Assembly: GCF_019236475.1 (NCBI RefSeq)
Contig: NZ_JAFAIX010000014.1
Location: 186,001-250,000 of the forward strand
Reading direction: 5' to 3'
DNA length: 64,000 nucleotides
Source: Chitinophaga sp.
GTDB taxonomy: Bacteria > Bacteroidota > Bacteroidia > Chitinophagales > Chitinophagaceae
Position 1 is the first letter of the stretch; each line of letters begins with the position of its first letter. Shown here in pieces: positions 9,110-18,661 of this stretch. The notes below the pieces were generated by a model that saw only the letters and a program-made list of their open reading frames with translations, did not search any database and was not told where the DNA came from. The translations under genes were made by a program, and so were the position numbers.

Positions 9110-9906
9110 GAAACCAGTGCATGTTTTTCAATTGTCCAGAAATAAGCAGCGATTCTTTGCAAGCAGGAAAACAATTGCTCTCCCCCATTGCCAAGGATAC
9201 GTACTGCCAGCACCTGTGCAGAAGGACTGCTGATACCAATAGCAATCTCCTTTTCTTCTCCCAATAATTCATACAGCCTATTCACACTGTCTTCTTCTAT
9301 TCGGGTGCGGGTATTTGCATGCAGCAAAGTAGCCTGATGTGTATATCCCTCCATTTGTCCTATTGCTGCCATATCCACGAGGGCGGGCTGCAACAGGAGA
9401 TTATCTTTAATCAAGAGACGGCCATTATGGAATATCTCCGTGATGTTATGAAAAGAGCTGTACCGAAATACCTCGCCGGAATGCTTTCTGCCGCAGGTAA
9501 GGATTTCACCGAATGTAAGCAGGCAATTGTCTGCCACATCAATCCTATTCTTACCTTTAAATATGGCATTTTCATGTGGTACCACGGGATGTTGCACATA
9601 GCTGAAAGCTGCACCAGGATGCAGTTGTATCCGCTGATGTTGGGTTGCTCCGTGCTTCATATTGAACAACCGCTGATACGACTGGGACTGGAGTTGGAGA
9701 CGACTGCCTTCCTCCACTACAATGTCAATGTCATAGTCGTCTCCGTCCAGCATTCCCGGTGATGAGCTCATAATCATCAGGTACAGCGCAGGGTCCCCGC
9801 GATGTTCACTGATATCCGCCACCCGAAAGGGTGGCGTAAAGAAGGTATCTTTCAGGTATGATCGCTGGTTTTTAAATCCGCTCGTTATGGTTAGCCTGTT
9901 CTTCAT
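9106..9906 (-). CDS. ureD: Urease accessory protein UreD
   Basis: A 266-residue UreD-family protein, the scaffold that with UreF and UreG forms the complex inserting nickel into apo-urease. Family landmarks are PPFRVADISEHRGDPALYLMIMSSS-type N-terminus (visible as SPGMLDGDDYDIDIVVEEGS), the QSQSYQRLFNM segment and SYVQHPVVPHENA. It follows ureG after 9 bp. The gene order, with ureD last of the accessory genes, is common in Bacteroidetes and Gram-positives. No signal peptide, so cytosolic. Confidence 0.95.
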   Translation of the reverse strand: MKNRLTITSGFKNQRSYLKDTFFTPPFRVADISEHRGDPALYLMIMSSSPGMLDGDDYDIDIVVEEGSRLQLQSQSYQRLFNMKHGATQHQRIQLHPGAAFSYVQHPVVPHENAIFKGKNRIDVADNCLLTFGEILTCGRKHSGEVFRYSSFHNITEIFHNGRLLIKDNLLLQPALVDMAAIGQMEGYTHQATLLHANTRTRIEEDSVNRLYELLGEEKEIAIGISSPSAQVLAVRILGNGGEQLFSCLQRIAAYFWTIEKHALVS

Positions 9907-9915
9907 GCTAATTAT

Positions 9916-10554
9916 TTATCTCACCAACGCTGGTTCTTCTCTTTCTTCCAGCAATGCATATTTCTGAATCCAGCCTATCACCGTGTCCAGTCCTTGCAGG
10001 GACATTAGGTTAGTGAATACAAAAGGTTTACCGTTGCGCATTTTGCGGGCATCTCTTTCCATTACGCCCAAGTCCGCATGTACATAGGGCGCCAGGTCAA
10101 TTTTGTTGATCACCAACAGATCGGAGCGGGTAATACCAGGGCCCCCTTTGCGCGGGATCTTGTCTCCCTCTGCCACATCAATCACAAAAATGGTAACATC
10201 CGCCAAATCCGGGCTGAAAGTAGCACTGAGATTATCCCCACCACTTTCAATCAAGATCAGTTCCACATCCGGGAAACGAGCCGCCATTTCATCCACTGCT
10301 TCTAAGTTCATACTAGCATCCTCACGAATAGCAGTATGTGGGCATCCGCCAGTTTCAACGCCAATGATGCGCTCTTTAGGGAGCAGACTGTTCTTTGTCA
10401 AGAACTCCGCATCTTCCTTTGTATAAATATCGTTGGTAATAACACCAATGCTGTAATGATTCATCAAGTGGCGCGACAGCCTTTCAATCAGGGCTGTTTT
10501 TCCGGAACCTACTGGTCCGGCTACACCTATTTTCACATATTTTCTATCACTCAT
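9916..10554 (-). CDS. ureG: Urease accessory GTPase UreG
   Basis: A 212-residue SIMIBI-class GTPase that carries nickel to the urease pre-activation complex. All motifs are present: P-loop GPVGSGKTAL (residues 14-23), the CPH metal-binding motif in ETGGCPHTAIRED, switch region ESGGDNLSATFSP and the NKID base-recognition motif. Length is normal for the family. It lies 24 bp after ureF and 9 bp before ureD. Confidence 0.98.
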   Translation of the reverse strand: MSDRKYVKIGVAGPVGSGKTALIERLSRHLMNHYSIGVITNDIYTKEDAEFLTKNSLLPKERIIGVETGGCPHTAIREDASMNLEAVDEMAARFPDVELILIESGGDNLSATFSPDLADVTIFVIDVAEGDKIPRKGGPGITRSDLLVINKIDLAPYVHADLGVMERDARKMRNGKPFVFTNLMSLQGLDTVIGWIQKYALLEEREEPALVR

Positions 10555-10578
10555 GACCGGGAATAATTTTTTAAAAGT

Positions 10579-11274
10579 TTAAGACATATATAACCTGGAG
10601 TACAGGCGTTCATGCTGCATGCATCGAATATCAAAGCCGGTGTTACATACACCCACCAGGTCTCTGTCCAACTGAATAGTTTTATCTACCAAACCTGCAA
10701 TCACTGGCTGCATACGAAACAGGATATCCTGCCCGTCGAGCTGACTGAGAGGGACCAATTTCACCGCGTTGGTCACCATTCCTGCGGCCGCATTATAGAA
10801 GAAGGCATACAATGCTTCCGGCAAAGGAATCTCTAACAGGGACGCATATACGCCAAATGCAATGGCATAATGTCCGTCTGTTTGTTTGGTAGTAATGGCA
10901 TTTTCATATGCCGCAGCAAAAGCGAATTCTTTCTGTCGACGGAAGATCTTGATGAGGCGCAGACCCAGTTTCTGGCTGGCGTTTCGGATTTCTGTTGGCA
11001 GTTTAAGTGCGCTTAATTCAGCATCTAGCAGCAAAAGTGCTGGCAGGTTGTTCTCCGCTGTCGCTTGGTAAGCCAGGCAAACGAAGGCTGCATCGTTAAA
11101 ATGCAAGTTGGCCGTCAGCATTTGCTGTACAAATTGTTCAGCAGTAGCCGTATTATGTACGATCCCTTGTTGCACATAAGTTTCCAGTCCATTGGAGTGC
11201 GTATAGCCGCCAATGGGAAGTGTAGGATCACTTAAATGCAGGAGACTGCCGAGGAAAAAGCGGTTCGTCATCAT
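10579..11274 (-). CDS. ureF: Urease accessory protein UreF
   Basis: A 231-residue, mostly helical UreF protein, which bridges UreD and UreG in the nickel-insertion complex and acts as the fidelity checkpoint for UreG. The N-terminal signature LLHLSDPTLPIGGYTHSNGLE and the later AAAGMVTNAVKLVPLSQLDGQ segment are characteristic. Its ATG directly abuts the ureE stop codon (no spacing), so reinitiation is likely. Confidence 0.95.
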   Translation of the reverse strand: MMTNRFFLGSLLHLSDPTLPIGGYTHSNGLETYVQQGIVHNTATAEQFVQQMLTANLHFNDAAFVCLAYQATAENNLPALLLLDAELSALKLPTEIRNASQKLGLRLIKIFRRQKEFAFAAAYENAITTKQTDGHYAIAFGVYASLLEIPLPEALYAFFYNAAAGMVTNAVKLVPLSQLDGQDILFRMQPVIAGLVDKTIQLDRDLVGVCNTGFDIRCMQHERLYSRLYMS

Positions 11275-11778
11275 TTATCTCGATGTTAGGCCCATAATTT
11301 TGGAGAACAGTGAACTGCCGCCACTACCGTGATTATGCGGCTGTACGTTGGCATTCAGCAGATTGGTCAGACGGGTATGCTGCTTTTCGATCGCATATCC
11401 GCTGGCCAGGAGCCAGCGGAATATTGGTTCCTCGAAAGGCAGTAATACCTGGTCGTTTTGTATGAATACGGGGAGATGCTTGTTCCCGATTTCGTAGCAG
11501 ACACTCCCCATTTCCAATAGGTTACGGGGAGTGACTACAATCGCATCGCTTGGAATAATATCCACCACCACTGCATGCACATCGTCCATCATCAGGATAT
11601 CACCCTGGCGGAGGCGCTGGCCTTCCCGGAGAAACCGGATAGCGATCTCGCGGCCTGCTGCTGTTTGCTTGCGTTGGATACGTTTGGTTGTTTCAAACCA
11701 TTCCAGCGGCAACAGGTCTACTTCCAAATGCGCTACCGATATATCCGCCGTATTGCCCAGCACTGATTCTATAATCAT
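11275..11778 (-). CDS. ureE: Urease accessory nickel metallochaperone UreE
   Basis: A 167-residue UreE, the chaperone that hands nickel to UreG. The N-terminal peptide-binding domain (residues 1-75) is followed by a metal-binding domain with GNKHLPVFI, whose histidine is the conserved interfacial ligand. The C-terminal tail holds VQPHNHGSGGSS, a short HxH metal-binding tail rather than the long poly-His tail of some species. It follows ureC after 15 bp and abuts ureF. Confidence 0.95.
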   Translation of the reverse strand: MIIESVLGNTADISVAHLEVDLLPLEWFETTKRIQRKQTAAGREIAIRFLREGQRLRQGDILMMDDVHAVVVDIIPSDAIVVTPRNLLEMGSVCYEIGNKHLPVFIQNDQVLLPFEEPIFRWLLASGYAIEKQHTRLTNLLNANVQPHNHGSGGSSLFSKIMGLTSR

Positions 11779-11793
11779 ACAAAGTTTTTTATC

Positions 11794-13515
11794 TTAGAAC
11801 AGGAAATAACGTTGCGCCAAAGGCAGCACCGATGCGGGTTCGCAAGTAATCACTTGACCATCTACACGTACTTCGTACGTTTCAGGATTTACAGTAATTT
11901 CCGGCGTTTTATCGTTGTGGATCAAATCTTTCTTACCGATATTACGACAACCTTTTACTGGCAATACCACTTTCTCCAGGCCATATTCTTTCACAATGCC
12001 TTTATCAATAGAAGCCTGTGATACGAAAGTGATGCAAGAGCGGGACAATGCTTTACCGTAGGCGCCAAACATCTTACGCAGGATCACCGGTTGTGGCGTA
12101 GGAATGCTCGCATTCGGATCACCCATTTTGCTCGCGATGATCATACCGCCTTTGATAATCATTTCTGGTTTTGCACCAAACAACGCTGGTTTCCACAGCA
12201 CCACATCTGCAAATTTGCCCGCCTCAATAGAACCCACATGCTCAGAGATACCATGCGCAATCGCAGGGTTGATGGTATATTTAGACACGTAGCGTTTTGC
12301 GCGGAAGTTGTCATTTGTTCCAGATTTATCTTCCGGTAAAGTGCCGCGTTGTTGTTTCATTTTATCAGCAGTCTGCCAAGTACGGGTAACTACCTCGCCT
12401 ACACGACCCATCGCCTGGGAGTCGGAGCTCATGATACTGAATACGCCCAGATCGTGCAGGATATCCTCTGCAGCAATAGTTTCCGGACGGATACGCGAAT
12501 CAGCGAATGCCACATCTTCCGGAATGCTTTTGCTCAGGTGATGACACACCATCAGCATATCCAGGTGTTCATCAATGGTATTTTTAGTGAACGGACGAGT
12601 AGGATTGGTAGACGCCGGCAGTACATTCGGATACATCGCCGCTTTGATGATATCAGGAGCGTGACCGCCACCCGCGCCTTCCGTGTGGAAAGTATGGATT
12701 ACGCGACCATTAATCGCATTCATCGTATCTTCCAGGAAGCCCGCCTCATTGAGGGTATCCGTATGGATCGCTACCTGTACATCGTATTTATCTGCTACTT
12801 TCAGAGAAGCATCGATGGTGGCAGGAGTCGCGCCCCAGTCTTCGTGAATTTTCACACCCAGTGCACCTGCTTCAATTTGTTCCGCGATAGGTCCTTCTGT
12901 AGCGCAGTTACCTTTACCGAAGAAGCCCAAGTTCATCGGGAATGCTTCCGCAGATTGCAACATCCGGCCGATAAACCATTTACCAGGGGTAACAGTTGTA
13001 GCGTTCGTACCATCTGCTGGGCCTGTACCACCGCCGATCATAGTAGTTACGCCGCTGAACAGTGCCGTTTCAATTTGTTGCGGAGAGATATAGTGAATGT
13101 GTGTATCGATACCACCAGCAGTAGCGATGAGTCCTTCGCCACCGTGTACTTCCGTAGAAGCGCCGATGATCATATTGGGAGACACGTTGTCCATCGTATC
13201 GGGATTGCCTGCTTTACCAAAACCTACGATGCGACCGTCTTTGATACCGAGGTCGCCCTTCACGATGCCCCAGTGGTCCAATACAATCACGTTGGTAATC
13301 ACAAAATCCAGCACCCCTTCATCACGTTTTGCGGTACTGGATTGAGACATCCCATCGCGCACCGTTTTACCACCGCCGAATTTGTTTTCTTCGCCGTAGG
13401 TATTGAAATCCTTTTCGATTTCTATGATAAGATTTGTATCGCCCAGGCGTACTTTATCGCCAACGGTCGGGCCATACAAATTTGCATATTTGGTTTTATT
13501 TATCTTCAGGCTCAT
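11794..13515 (-). CDS. ureC: Urease subunit alpha (catalytic)
   Basis: A 573-residue urease alpha subunit, catalysing hydrolysis of urea to ammonia and carbamate at a di-nickel site. Ligands are all in place: His139 and His141 in THIHYISP, the carbamylated Lys222 in GVKIHEDWG, His251 in AIHTDTLN, His277 in FHTEGAGGGHAPD, and Asp365 in SSDSQAMGR. The mobile flap has Cys324 and catalytic His325 in MVCHHL. These positions are those of Klebsiella UreC shifted by about five. It begins 2 bp after ureB. No sign of decay. Confidence 0.99.
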   Translation of the reverse strand: MSLKINKTKYANLYGPTVGDKVRLGDTNLIIEIEKDFNTYGEENKFGGGKTVRDGMSQSSTAKRDEGVLDFVITNVIVLDHWGIVKGDLGIKDGRIVGFGKAGNPDTMDNVSPNMIIGASTEVHGGEGLIATAGGIDTHIHYISPQQIETALFSGVTTMIGGGTGPADGTNATTVTPGKWFIGRMLQSAEAFPMNLGFFGKGNCATEGPIAEQIEAGALGVKIHEDWGATPATIDASLKVADKYDVQVAIHTDTLNEAGFLEDTMNAINGRVIHTFHTEGAGGGHAPDIIKAAMYPNVLPASTNPTRPFTKNTIDEHLDMLMVCHHLSKSIPEDVAFADSRIRPETIAAEDILHDLGVFSIMSSDSQAMGRVGEVVTRTWQTADKMKQQRGTLPEDKSGTNDNFRAKRYVSKYTINPAIAHGISEHVGSIEAGKFADVVLWKPALFGAKPEMIIKGGMIIASKMGDPNASIPTPQPVILRKMFGAYGKALSRSCITFVSQASIDKGIVKEYGLEKVVLPVKGCRNIGKKDLIHNDKTPEITVNPETYEVRVDGQVITCEPASVLPLAQRYFLF

Positions 13516-13517
13516 GA

Positions 13518-13886
13518 CTATTTGTTTTTGAAGTTCATTGGTTCGAGTTTAGCCATGGATGCAGCTTTAGCGGCATCGGTGGTGGTATCTCCGTCAACGA
13601 GGTTATTATGACCGAAAGCTTTCCTGGTACCACCGATGGTCACCAGCTCCACTTCTTTTTCTTCTCCTGGTTCAAAGCGAACGGCGGTACCAGCAGCGAT
13701 GTTGAGGCGCATACCGAATGCTTTTTCGCGGTCAAAGTCCATTTTGCGGTTCACTTCAAAGAAATGGAAATGGGAGCCGATTTGCACCGGACGGTCTGCA
13801 GTATTTACCACTTTCACTTTAACAGTGGCGCGACCTTCATTACAGGTGATATCTCCTGCCTGGATAAAGTATTCTCCGGGAATCAT
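13518..13886 (-). CDS. ureB: Urease subunit beta
   Basis: A 122-residue urease beta subunit, a structural part of the (alpha beta gamma)3 enzyme. It starts with IPGEYFIQAGDI, has the conserved VQIGSHFHFFEVN and FGMRLNIAAGTAVRFEPGE stretches, and ends slightly longer than average with a lysine-rich tail. Beta and gamma subunits are separate genes here, as in most bacteria, not fused as in Helicobacter UreA. It lies 18 bp after ureA and 2 bp before ureC. Confidence 0.98.
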   Translation of the reverse strand: MIPGEYFIQAGDITCNEGRATVKVKVVNTADRPVQIGSHFHFFEVNRKMDFDREKAFGMRLNIAAGTAVRFEPGEEKEVELVTIGGTRKAFGHNNLVDGDTTTDAAKAASMAKLEPMNFKNK

Positions 13887-13904
13887 GTGAGATGAGTTTA
13901 GATT

Positions 13905-14207
13905 TTATCTGATAGGATTATGAACGGTCACCAGTTTAGTACCGTCGGGGAATGTTGCTTCAATCTGTACGTCGTGAATCATTTCTGGGATGCCTTCCAT
14001 GACGTCTTCACGTGTGAGGACCGTGGCCCCGTACTGCATGAGTTCAGCCACCGAGCGCCCGTCGCGGGCCGCTTCCAGCAGATGACTGCTGATGTAGGCA
14101 ATAGATTCAGGATAATTGAGTTTAAGGCCCCTTGCTTTACGCTTGGCAGCCAGTTCTCCGGCCAGATGGAGCAACAGTTTCTCTGTTTCTCTGGGAGTCA
14201 GATGCAT
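13905..14207 (-). CDS. ureA: Urease subunit gamma
   Basis: A 100-residue urease gamma subunit beginning MHLTPRETEKLL, with LNYPESIAYISSHLLEAARDG and MIHDVQIEATFPDGTKLVTVHNPI, all family hallmarks. It is the first gene of the urease operon. The 182 bp upstream holds no full TTTG/TAnnTTTG promoter that I could find, so the operon promoter is not located; the small secreted-protein gene upstream is on the same strand. Confidence 0.98.
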   Translation of the reverse strand: MHLTPRETEKLLLHLAGELAAKRKARGLKLNYPESIAYISSHLLEAARDGRSVAELMQYGATVLTREDVMEGIPEMIHDVQIEATFPDGTKLVTVHNPIR

Positions 14208-14389
14208 ATGAGTAAAATTTTAGAAGATAGCAATGAGATGCCCGTTTCGGAAGACCAAGGCTTACGAATATACAATCCCGCACGAAGAAAGTTCAGGCAT
14301 ATATGCCAGCATGCGGAGGGCTATCACAGCAGTTTAACAGGCGCTTTAACTATGTTCAAAGCTGGTTAGAACCGCTATGATGCAGTAAA

Positions 14390-14788
14390 TTAGGATTGAA
14401 AAGGAATCAGTAATTGATGATGTTGAATGAATTTCGGGACGGCCGGAGTGGGTCTGTCGGCGTGCACAAATCCGGTATAATACTCCGGTATTGTCTCCTG
14501 CTTTTCCAGGAGGGAGAGATAATATACAGAGAGGTTATTGAGGAGGAGATGCGAATGCTCGTTAAATAAACGGCTCACATCTTCATCGTTTTCATTGTCG
14601 CTGATGTAAATGAGTTGTTCCAGATGGAGGCATTCCTTCCCTGCTTGCAACTGTGTCATATCAGCTATGCTAGCCGATAATGCTGTATTGCTCCCACCGC
14701 TGTGTAGTAGTGGGTCCTGACTTTTTCCTGTAAATGAAAAGCCGGCCAAGAAGAGAATTAATAATATGTATCTGAAATACAATTTCAT
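14390..14788 (-). CDS. Small secreted protein of unknown function
   Basis: About 132 residues from ATG 14788 (MKLYFRYILLILFLAGFSFTGKSQ, a signal peptide); an upstream TTG is less likely. The mature part is acidic and mostly helical (residues 25-130) with no domain I recognise. It stands between the divergent AraC gene and the urease operon, on the urease strand and 182 bp upstream of ureA. Co-transcription with urease is possible but not shown. Not assigned a function. Confidence 0.55.
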   Translation of the reverse strand: MKLYFRYILLILFLAGFSFTGKSQDPLLHSGGSNTALSASIADMTQLQAGKECLHLEQLIYISDNENDEDVSRLFNEHSHLLLNNLSVYYLSLLEKQETIPEYYTGFVHADRPTPAVPKFIQHHQLLIPFQS

Positions 14789-14876
14789 GTTCTGGATATG
14801 CAAATTACGGCGAAATGAAAAAGAAGACTAGCACAAATCATGACTATTATATCCAAAATCCGGTAATTTTGTGCTT

Positions 14877-15770
14877 ATGAGATCTTCTGTAAAAATTTTT
14901 TCCAATTTCGAATATAAAAAGCAGTTCCTGCCGGGTATCTCCAACCAGGTACTTTTGAATAATGCGCAGTTGCAGGTATATCGAATAGAAGATTACCTTC
15001 GGGATATTGTCATTCCGGTACTACCCTATCGCACTTCTTTTAACTTCTTAATCTTCGTAACGAAAGGGCATATTGTGCAGCAGTTGGAAACCGGGTCTCA
15101 CCGGTTAAATACTAATTCTATCTTACTCATCCGTCAGGGGAACATTACGGCTACCTTGGAAATCTCCCGGGATGCGGAAGGATTCTTCGTGGTATTTGAA
15201 AACGAAATCACTGAGTCTCTGGCACTTAACAGACAACTATTTAATTTCTTCTTTACGTCTCCCTTTGTAAAATTACCCACCCCAGCCGTTCGTTGGCTAT
15301 CCCAACTGGTGCAATTGATGGAGGAAGAGCTGACTATGAAAAACGCCTCCCTGGAGGTGGCCATCGGGGTATTCCGGCCTTTCCTGCAAAAGATCATTGC
15401 CTCCGCCGCCGAAGGGCATGGCAACATGACGAGGGCCACGGAGATATCGCTCCATTTCAGAGAACTGGTACAGCAGCACCACCTGAAACAAAGACAGGTA
15501 TCTTATTATGCCCAAAAACTAAATATTACGGAAAACTACTTGAACAAAGTAGTGAAGCAAGCCACTGGTAAGCCTCCCAAACAATGGATCAACGAGGTGA
15601 ACATCCTGCACAGCCAGATCCTCCTTCAGGATGGCGGCAGGGATATATCCAGTGTAGCGTTTGAATTGAATTTTCAGTCGCCCAATTATTTCGCAAGGTT
15701 ATTTAGACAGGTGACAGGAGAATCGCCAACGAATTATAAAAAGCGGGTAGCCATTAATGTGAGTAAGTAA
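14877..15770 (+). CDS. AraC-family transcriptional regulator
   Basis: A 297-residue regulator starting at ATG 14877 (a GTG six bases earlier is in frame). Residues 1-180 form a cupin-like sensor domain (FNFLIFVTKGHIVQQLETG). Residues 190-297 hold the two-helix-turn-helix AraC DNA-binding domain: VSYYAQKLNITENYLNKVVKQATGK for the first HTH and DISSVAFELNFQSPNYFARLFRQVTG for the second. Regulators of this layout respond to small ligands. The only obvious target is the outer-membrane receptor gene downstream, whose leader has a 21-bp-spaced direct repeat. Confidence 0.92.
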   Translation: MRSSVKIFSNFEYKKQFLPGISNQVLLNNAQLQVYRIEDYLRDIVIPVLPYRTSFNFLIFVTKGHIVQQLETGSHRLNTNSILLIRQGNITATLEISRDAEGFFVVFENEITESLALNRQLFNFFFTSPFVKLPTPAVRWLSQLVQLMEEELTMKNASLEVAIGVFRPFLQKIIASAAEGHGNMTRATEISLHFRELVQQHHLKQRQVSYYAQKLNITENYLNKVVKQATGKPPKQWINEVNILHSQILLQDGGRDISSVAFELNFQSPNYFARLFRQVTGESPTNYKKRVAINVSK

Positions 15771-15874
15771 CTTACTTAGGATATTGAGTGGTACTCATAT
15801 CAACATACTTCATAAACTCCTGGGAGGATGCCCCATAGTGCTGGAAAAGCATATCCGCATTTAATTATCTCACT

Positions 15875-15904
15875 TTCGTCACATTTTCAAGTCTATTCGT
15901 CACA
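15875..15904 (+). promoter_or_regulatory. Candidate AraC operator, direct repeat with 21-bp period
   Basis: TTCGTCACA occurs at 15875-15883 and again at 15896-15904. The 21-bp offset puts both copies on the same DNA face, the geometry used by AraC half-sites. It lies between an AraC-family gene and the receptor gene it probably controls, about 80 bp before the latter start codon. Confidence 0.45.
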
Positions 15905-15983
15905 AATGCTGTATCTACAGGAGGTTGGCAGCTACATTTAAGAAGCAATTAACAACATATTTAAATCCTTTCAAAACCTCCAC

Positions 15984-18437
15984 ATGAAGGTATTGTTAAA
16001 ATCCCTATTGCTGCTGGTGTGGTGCGCCCAAATCGGGTACGCCCAAACCCAAGCACCAGAAGGAAAAATTACAGGCATCATCCAAGATGCGCAGCACAAT
16101 CCCCTCCCTGGCGTTTCCGTTACGCTATTGAATACAACGGATGCTTCATTGGTTCAAACCCAGGTAACAAGCGATAATGGTAGGTTCGTGTTCACGCGTC
16201 TCCCGAAAAACAACTATATACTCCGCTGTGCATACATGGGTTATCAGCCATACCAAAGTGCTGCTATTATTGTAAGTGTAGATCACCCCGAAATAATACT
16301 TCCTACCATCGTTTTGAAACCCTCCACCAGTAAGCACCTACGGGAAGTAACTGTCACTTCACAAAAACCATTGATCGAAGAACAGATTGACCGCACAGTC
16401 GTTCATCCTAGCAGTATGATTACCGTTGCGGGCAGTAACCTGATGGACATCCTAGCCAAATCACCAGGGGTAACGGTGACGGCTGAGGGAGATATTAGTC
16501 TGAATGGGAAAGGTGTAACGGTACTCATAGATGGTAAACCCACCTACCTTTCTGCACAAGATCTTGCCGGATACTTGCGGTCTATTGCTGCTGGAACAGT
16601 GGATAAACTAGAATTGATGTCGAATCCTCCATCCAAATATGACGCATCCGGTGCAGCGGTGATCAATATCCGGTTGAAAAAAAATCAAACTGCTGGATTC
16701 AATGGGAACATATCTTTGGGTTATAGCCAAGGTAAATATGGCCGCAGCAATACAGGGATTAATCTCAACTACCGTATCCCGAAAATGAATATCTTCAGTA
16801 ACCTGAGTTATAGTCGTGATCAGTATTACGCAACAGATAGTTATGATAGACGATTTAACACGGTTCAAGGTGAACCGCTGTCTGCCACACTGCTGAACAG
16901 TCAATCTCATACACGTGCCAATGGCTTCAATGGAAGATTGGGAGCCGACTTCTTTGTAACCCCTAAAACGACACTGGGCGCCGTTATCAGTGGTGGTGTC
17001 AGGCCGAGAAAAGAGTATTTATCTTATAACAGCATAGAAAGCAATGCGAAATCTGACATCGATTCTACCGGTGAGGGATACACGAATGGTGATTTTAAAT
17101 GGAGAAATACCGGCGTAAATTTAAATTTCAATCACCAATATAATAAAACCGGAAAAGAGTTATCTGCCGATTTAGATTACATCCGCAATTATTCCTATGC
17201 AGCACAACAGATGGGGAATACCTCCTACTGGCCAGATAACACGCCCATAGATAGTTTTAACCAACTATTCCAACAGCCTGTTAAAATTGATATCTACACG
17301 TTTAAAAGCGACTATACCCAACCTATGTGGAAACATGGAAGATTGGATGCAGGTATAAAATCCAGCATTGTTGAAACCGATAATGATAACCAGTTCTATT
17401 ACCAGGATGCCCATAATGTATTGCCCGACTATAATAAAACCAATCACTTTATATACCGGGAAATGATCAACGCCGCATATATAAGTATGAATAACTCCTG
17501 GAAGCGTTTCTCCCTGCAAGCAGGGTTAAGAATCGAACAGGCTTCCACTACCGGCCACCTGGGAGCCTCCTATAACAGTAAAGATTCCTCTTTTACGAAT
17601 CATTACCTAGATCTCTTTCCCACCACTTATTTGCAGTATAAGCTGGACAGTTTGGGCAAAAATACCCTTACACTATCCTATGGAAGAAGAATACGCAGAG
17701 CCAATTATCAGCAGTTGAATCCATTCTTGTTAATGCGAGATCAATATTCCTATACCGCTGGAAATCCAGGTTTGAAGCCGGTTTATAATAACCGGATAGA
17801 ATTGAAATACTCCCACCAAGGCTGGTACAATTTTACCCTGGCCTATGATCGGGTGGAAGGGAATCTTTTCCAGGCCACCACTAAAGAAGGGAATGTCTTT
17901 ATTACGAGGCCGGAAAATATGTTAACCGGATACGGGATAGGGCTCATCTCCAATATATCTGTAAGTCCTGTGTCCTGGTGGAGCCTGAATGCAAATGTAC
18001 TGTTGCTGCACTTAGCTTTTTCTGGTACCGCCACCGGACAGGCAATTGCACAACAAATCAACATAGCAGGGTTTACCCTTGTCAATCAGATTAAATTTAG
18101 CAAAACCTGGAGTATGGAGTTATTCTCTCTATACCGAAGTAAAACTACGGCGGGTCAGACAAATACTAAGCCTTACTGGTACCAAGATGCAGGAGTACAA
18201 AAAACAATTTTAAAGGGGAAAGCCAATGTTAAGCTCAGTGTCAATGATATCTTTCAATCTTTAATCATGAGAGACGAAACCATTTCCATATTGCAGACTA
18301 CTGCCTATCATACGGGTGAATCAGACAGTCACAGAATAGGGCTATCGTTCAATTATAGATTTGGAAAAGATGCGTTTAGCCGTAAACGTAATCATAATAC
18401 TGGTGGTGCAGATGCGGAGCAGGATAGGGTGAATTAA
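15984..18437 (+). CDS. TonB-dependent receptor with N-terminal carboxypeptidase-regulatory-like domain
   Basis: An 817-residue outer-membrane protein. Signal peptide residues 1-20; a CarboxypepD_reg-like Ig domain at about 27-110 (GKITGIIQDAQHNPLPGVSVTL); a plug domain at about 120-225 (SNLMDILAKSPGVTV, VLIDGKPTYLS, KLELMSNPPSKYDASGAAVINI); then a large barrel of the outer membrane beta-barrel family-3 type. Members are usually annotated outer membrane beta-barrel protein or TonB-dependent receptor. It is not SusC-like: no SusD partner follows. The C-terminus carries a charged tail past the last barrel strand (SFNYRFGKDAF). Ligand unknown; control by the adjacent AraC regulator is likely. Confidence 0.85.
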   Translation: MKVLLKSLLLLVWCAQIGYAQTQAPEGKITGIIQDAQHNPLPGVSVTLLNTTDASLVQTQVTSDNGRFVFTRLPKNNYILRCAYMGYQPYQSAAIIVSVDHPEIILPTIVLKPSTSKHLREVTVTSQKPLIEEQIDRTVVHPSSMITVAGSNLMDILAKSPGVTVTAEGDISLNGKGVTVLIDGKPTYLSAQDLAGYLRSIAAGTVDKLELMSNPPSKYDASGAAVINIRLKKNQTAGFNGNISLGYSQGKYGRSNTGINLNYRIPKMNIFSNLSYSRDQYYATDSYDRRFNTVQGEPLSATLLNSQSHTRANGFNGRLGADFFVTPKTTLGAVISGGVRPRKEYLSYNSIESNAKSDIDSTGEGYTNGDFKWRNTGVNLNFNHQYNKTGKELSADLDYIRNYSYAAQQMGNTSYWPDNTPIDSFNQLFQQPVKIDIYTFKSDYTQPMWKHGRLDAGIKSSIVETDNDNQFYYQDAHNVLPDYNKTNHFIYREMINAAYISMNNSWKRFSLQAGLRIEQASTTGHLGASYNSKDSSFTNHYLDLFPTTYLQYKLDSLGKNTLTLSYGRRIRRANYQQLNPFLLMRDQYSYTAGNPGLKPVYNNRIELKYSHQGWYNFTLAYDRVEGNLFQATTKEGNVFITRPENMLTGYGIGLISNISVSPVSWWSLNANVLLLHLAFSGTATGQAIAQQINIAGFTLVNQIKFSKTWSMELFSLYRSKTTAGQTNTKPYWYQDAGVQKTILKGKANVKLSVNDIFQSLIMRDETISILQTTAYHTGESDSHRIGLSFNYRFGKDAFSRKRNHNTGGADAEQDRVN

Positions 18438-18457
18438 GCGCTGTAATACATTTCCGT

Positions 18458-18661
18458 CTAAAAAAATAAGTAATACACAACCAGTAAGGTTATTATGAAG
18501 AAAGCCAGCATGATGGCTTTCTTCCTTCGTTTGCTATTATTCTTAAAAATAAGTCTAAATAGTAGCCAGCTTATAACGAATATGATTAGTGCAATCAGGA
18601 AAATCATTCCCAGAAAATAAAGCAGCGTATATAATTCAGTATTATCAGGTTGAGAATTCAT
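18458..18661 (-). CDS. Small two-helix membrane protein, unknown function
   Basis: A 67-residue protein with two hydrophobic helices (residues 13-37 and 48-66) separated by a basic linker FKNNSKRRKKA, predicting both helices in the inner membrane with the linker in the cytosol. ATG at 18661. Codon use and the clean helix-linker-helix pattern support a real gene; no family is recognised. It lies between the receptor gene (convergent) and the GlpR-type repressor gene on its own strand, 149 bp apart. Confidence 0.55.
   Translation of the reverse strand: MNSQPDNTELYTLLYFLGMIFLIALIIFVISWLLFRLIFKNNSKRRKKAIMLAFFIITLLVVYYLFF

Noticed and set aside
12349..13611. 420-codon plus-strand frame opposite ureC
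   Set aside because: Antisense to a gene with every urease active-site residue intact; composition shows a shadow frame.
14208..14389. Promoter or nickel-regulator site before ureA
   Set aside because: No full TTTG-N19/21-TAnnTTTG match and no clear NikR-type palindrome was found.
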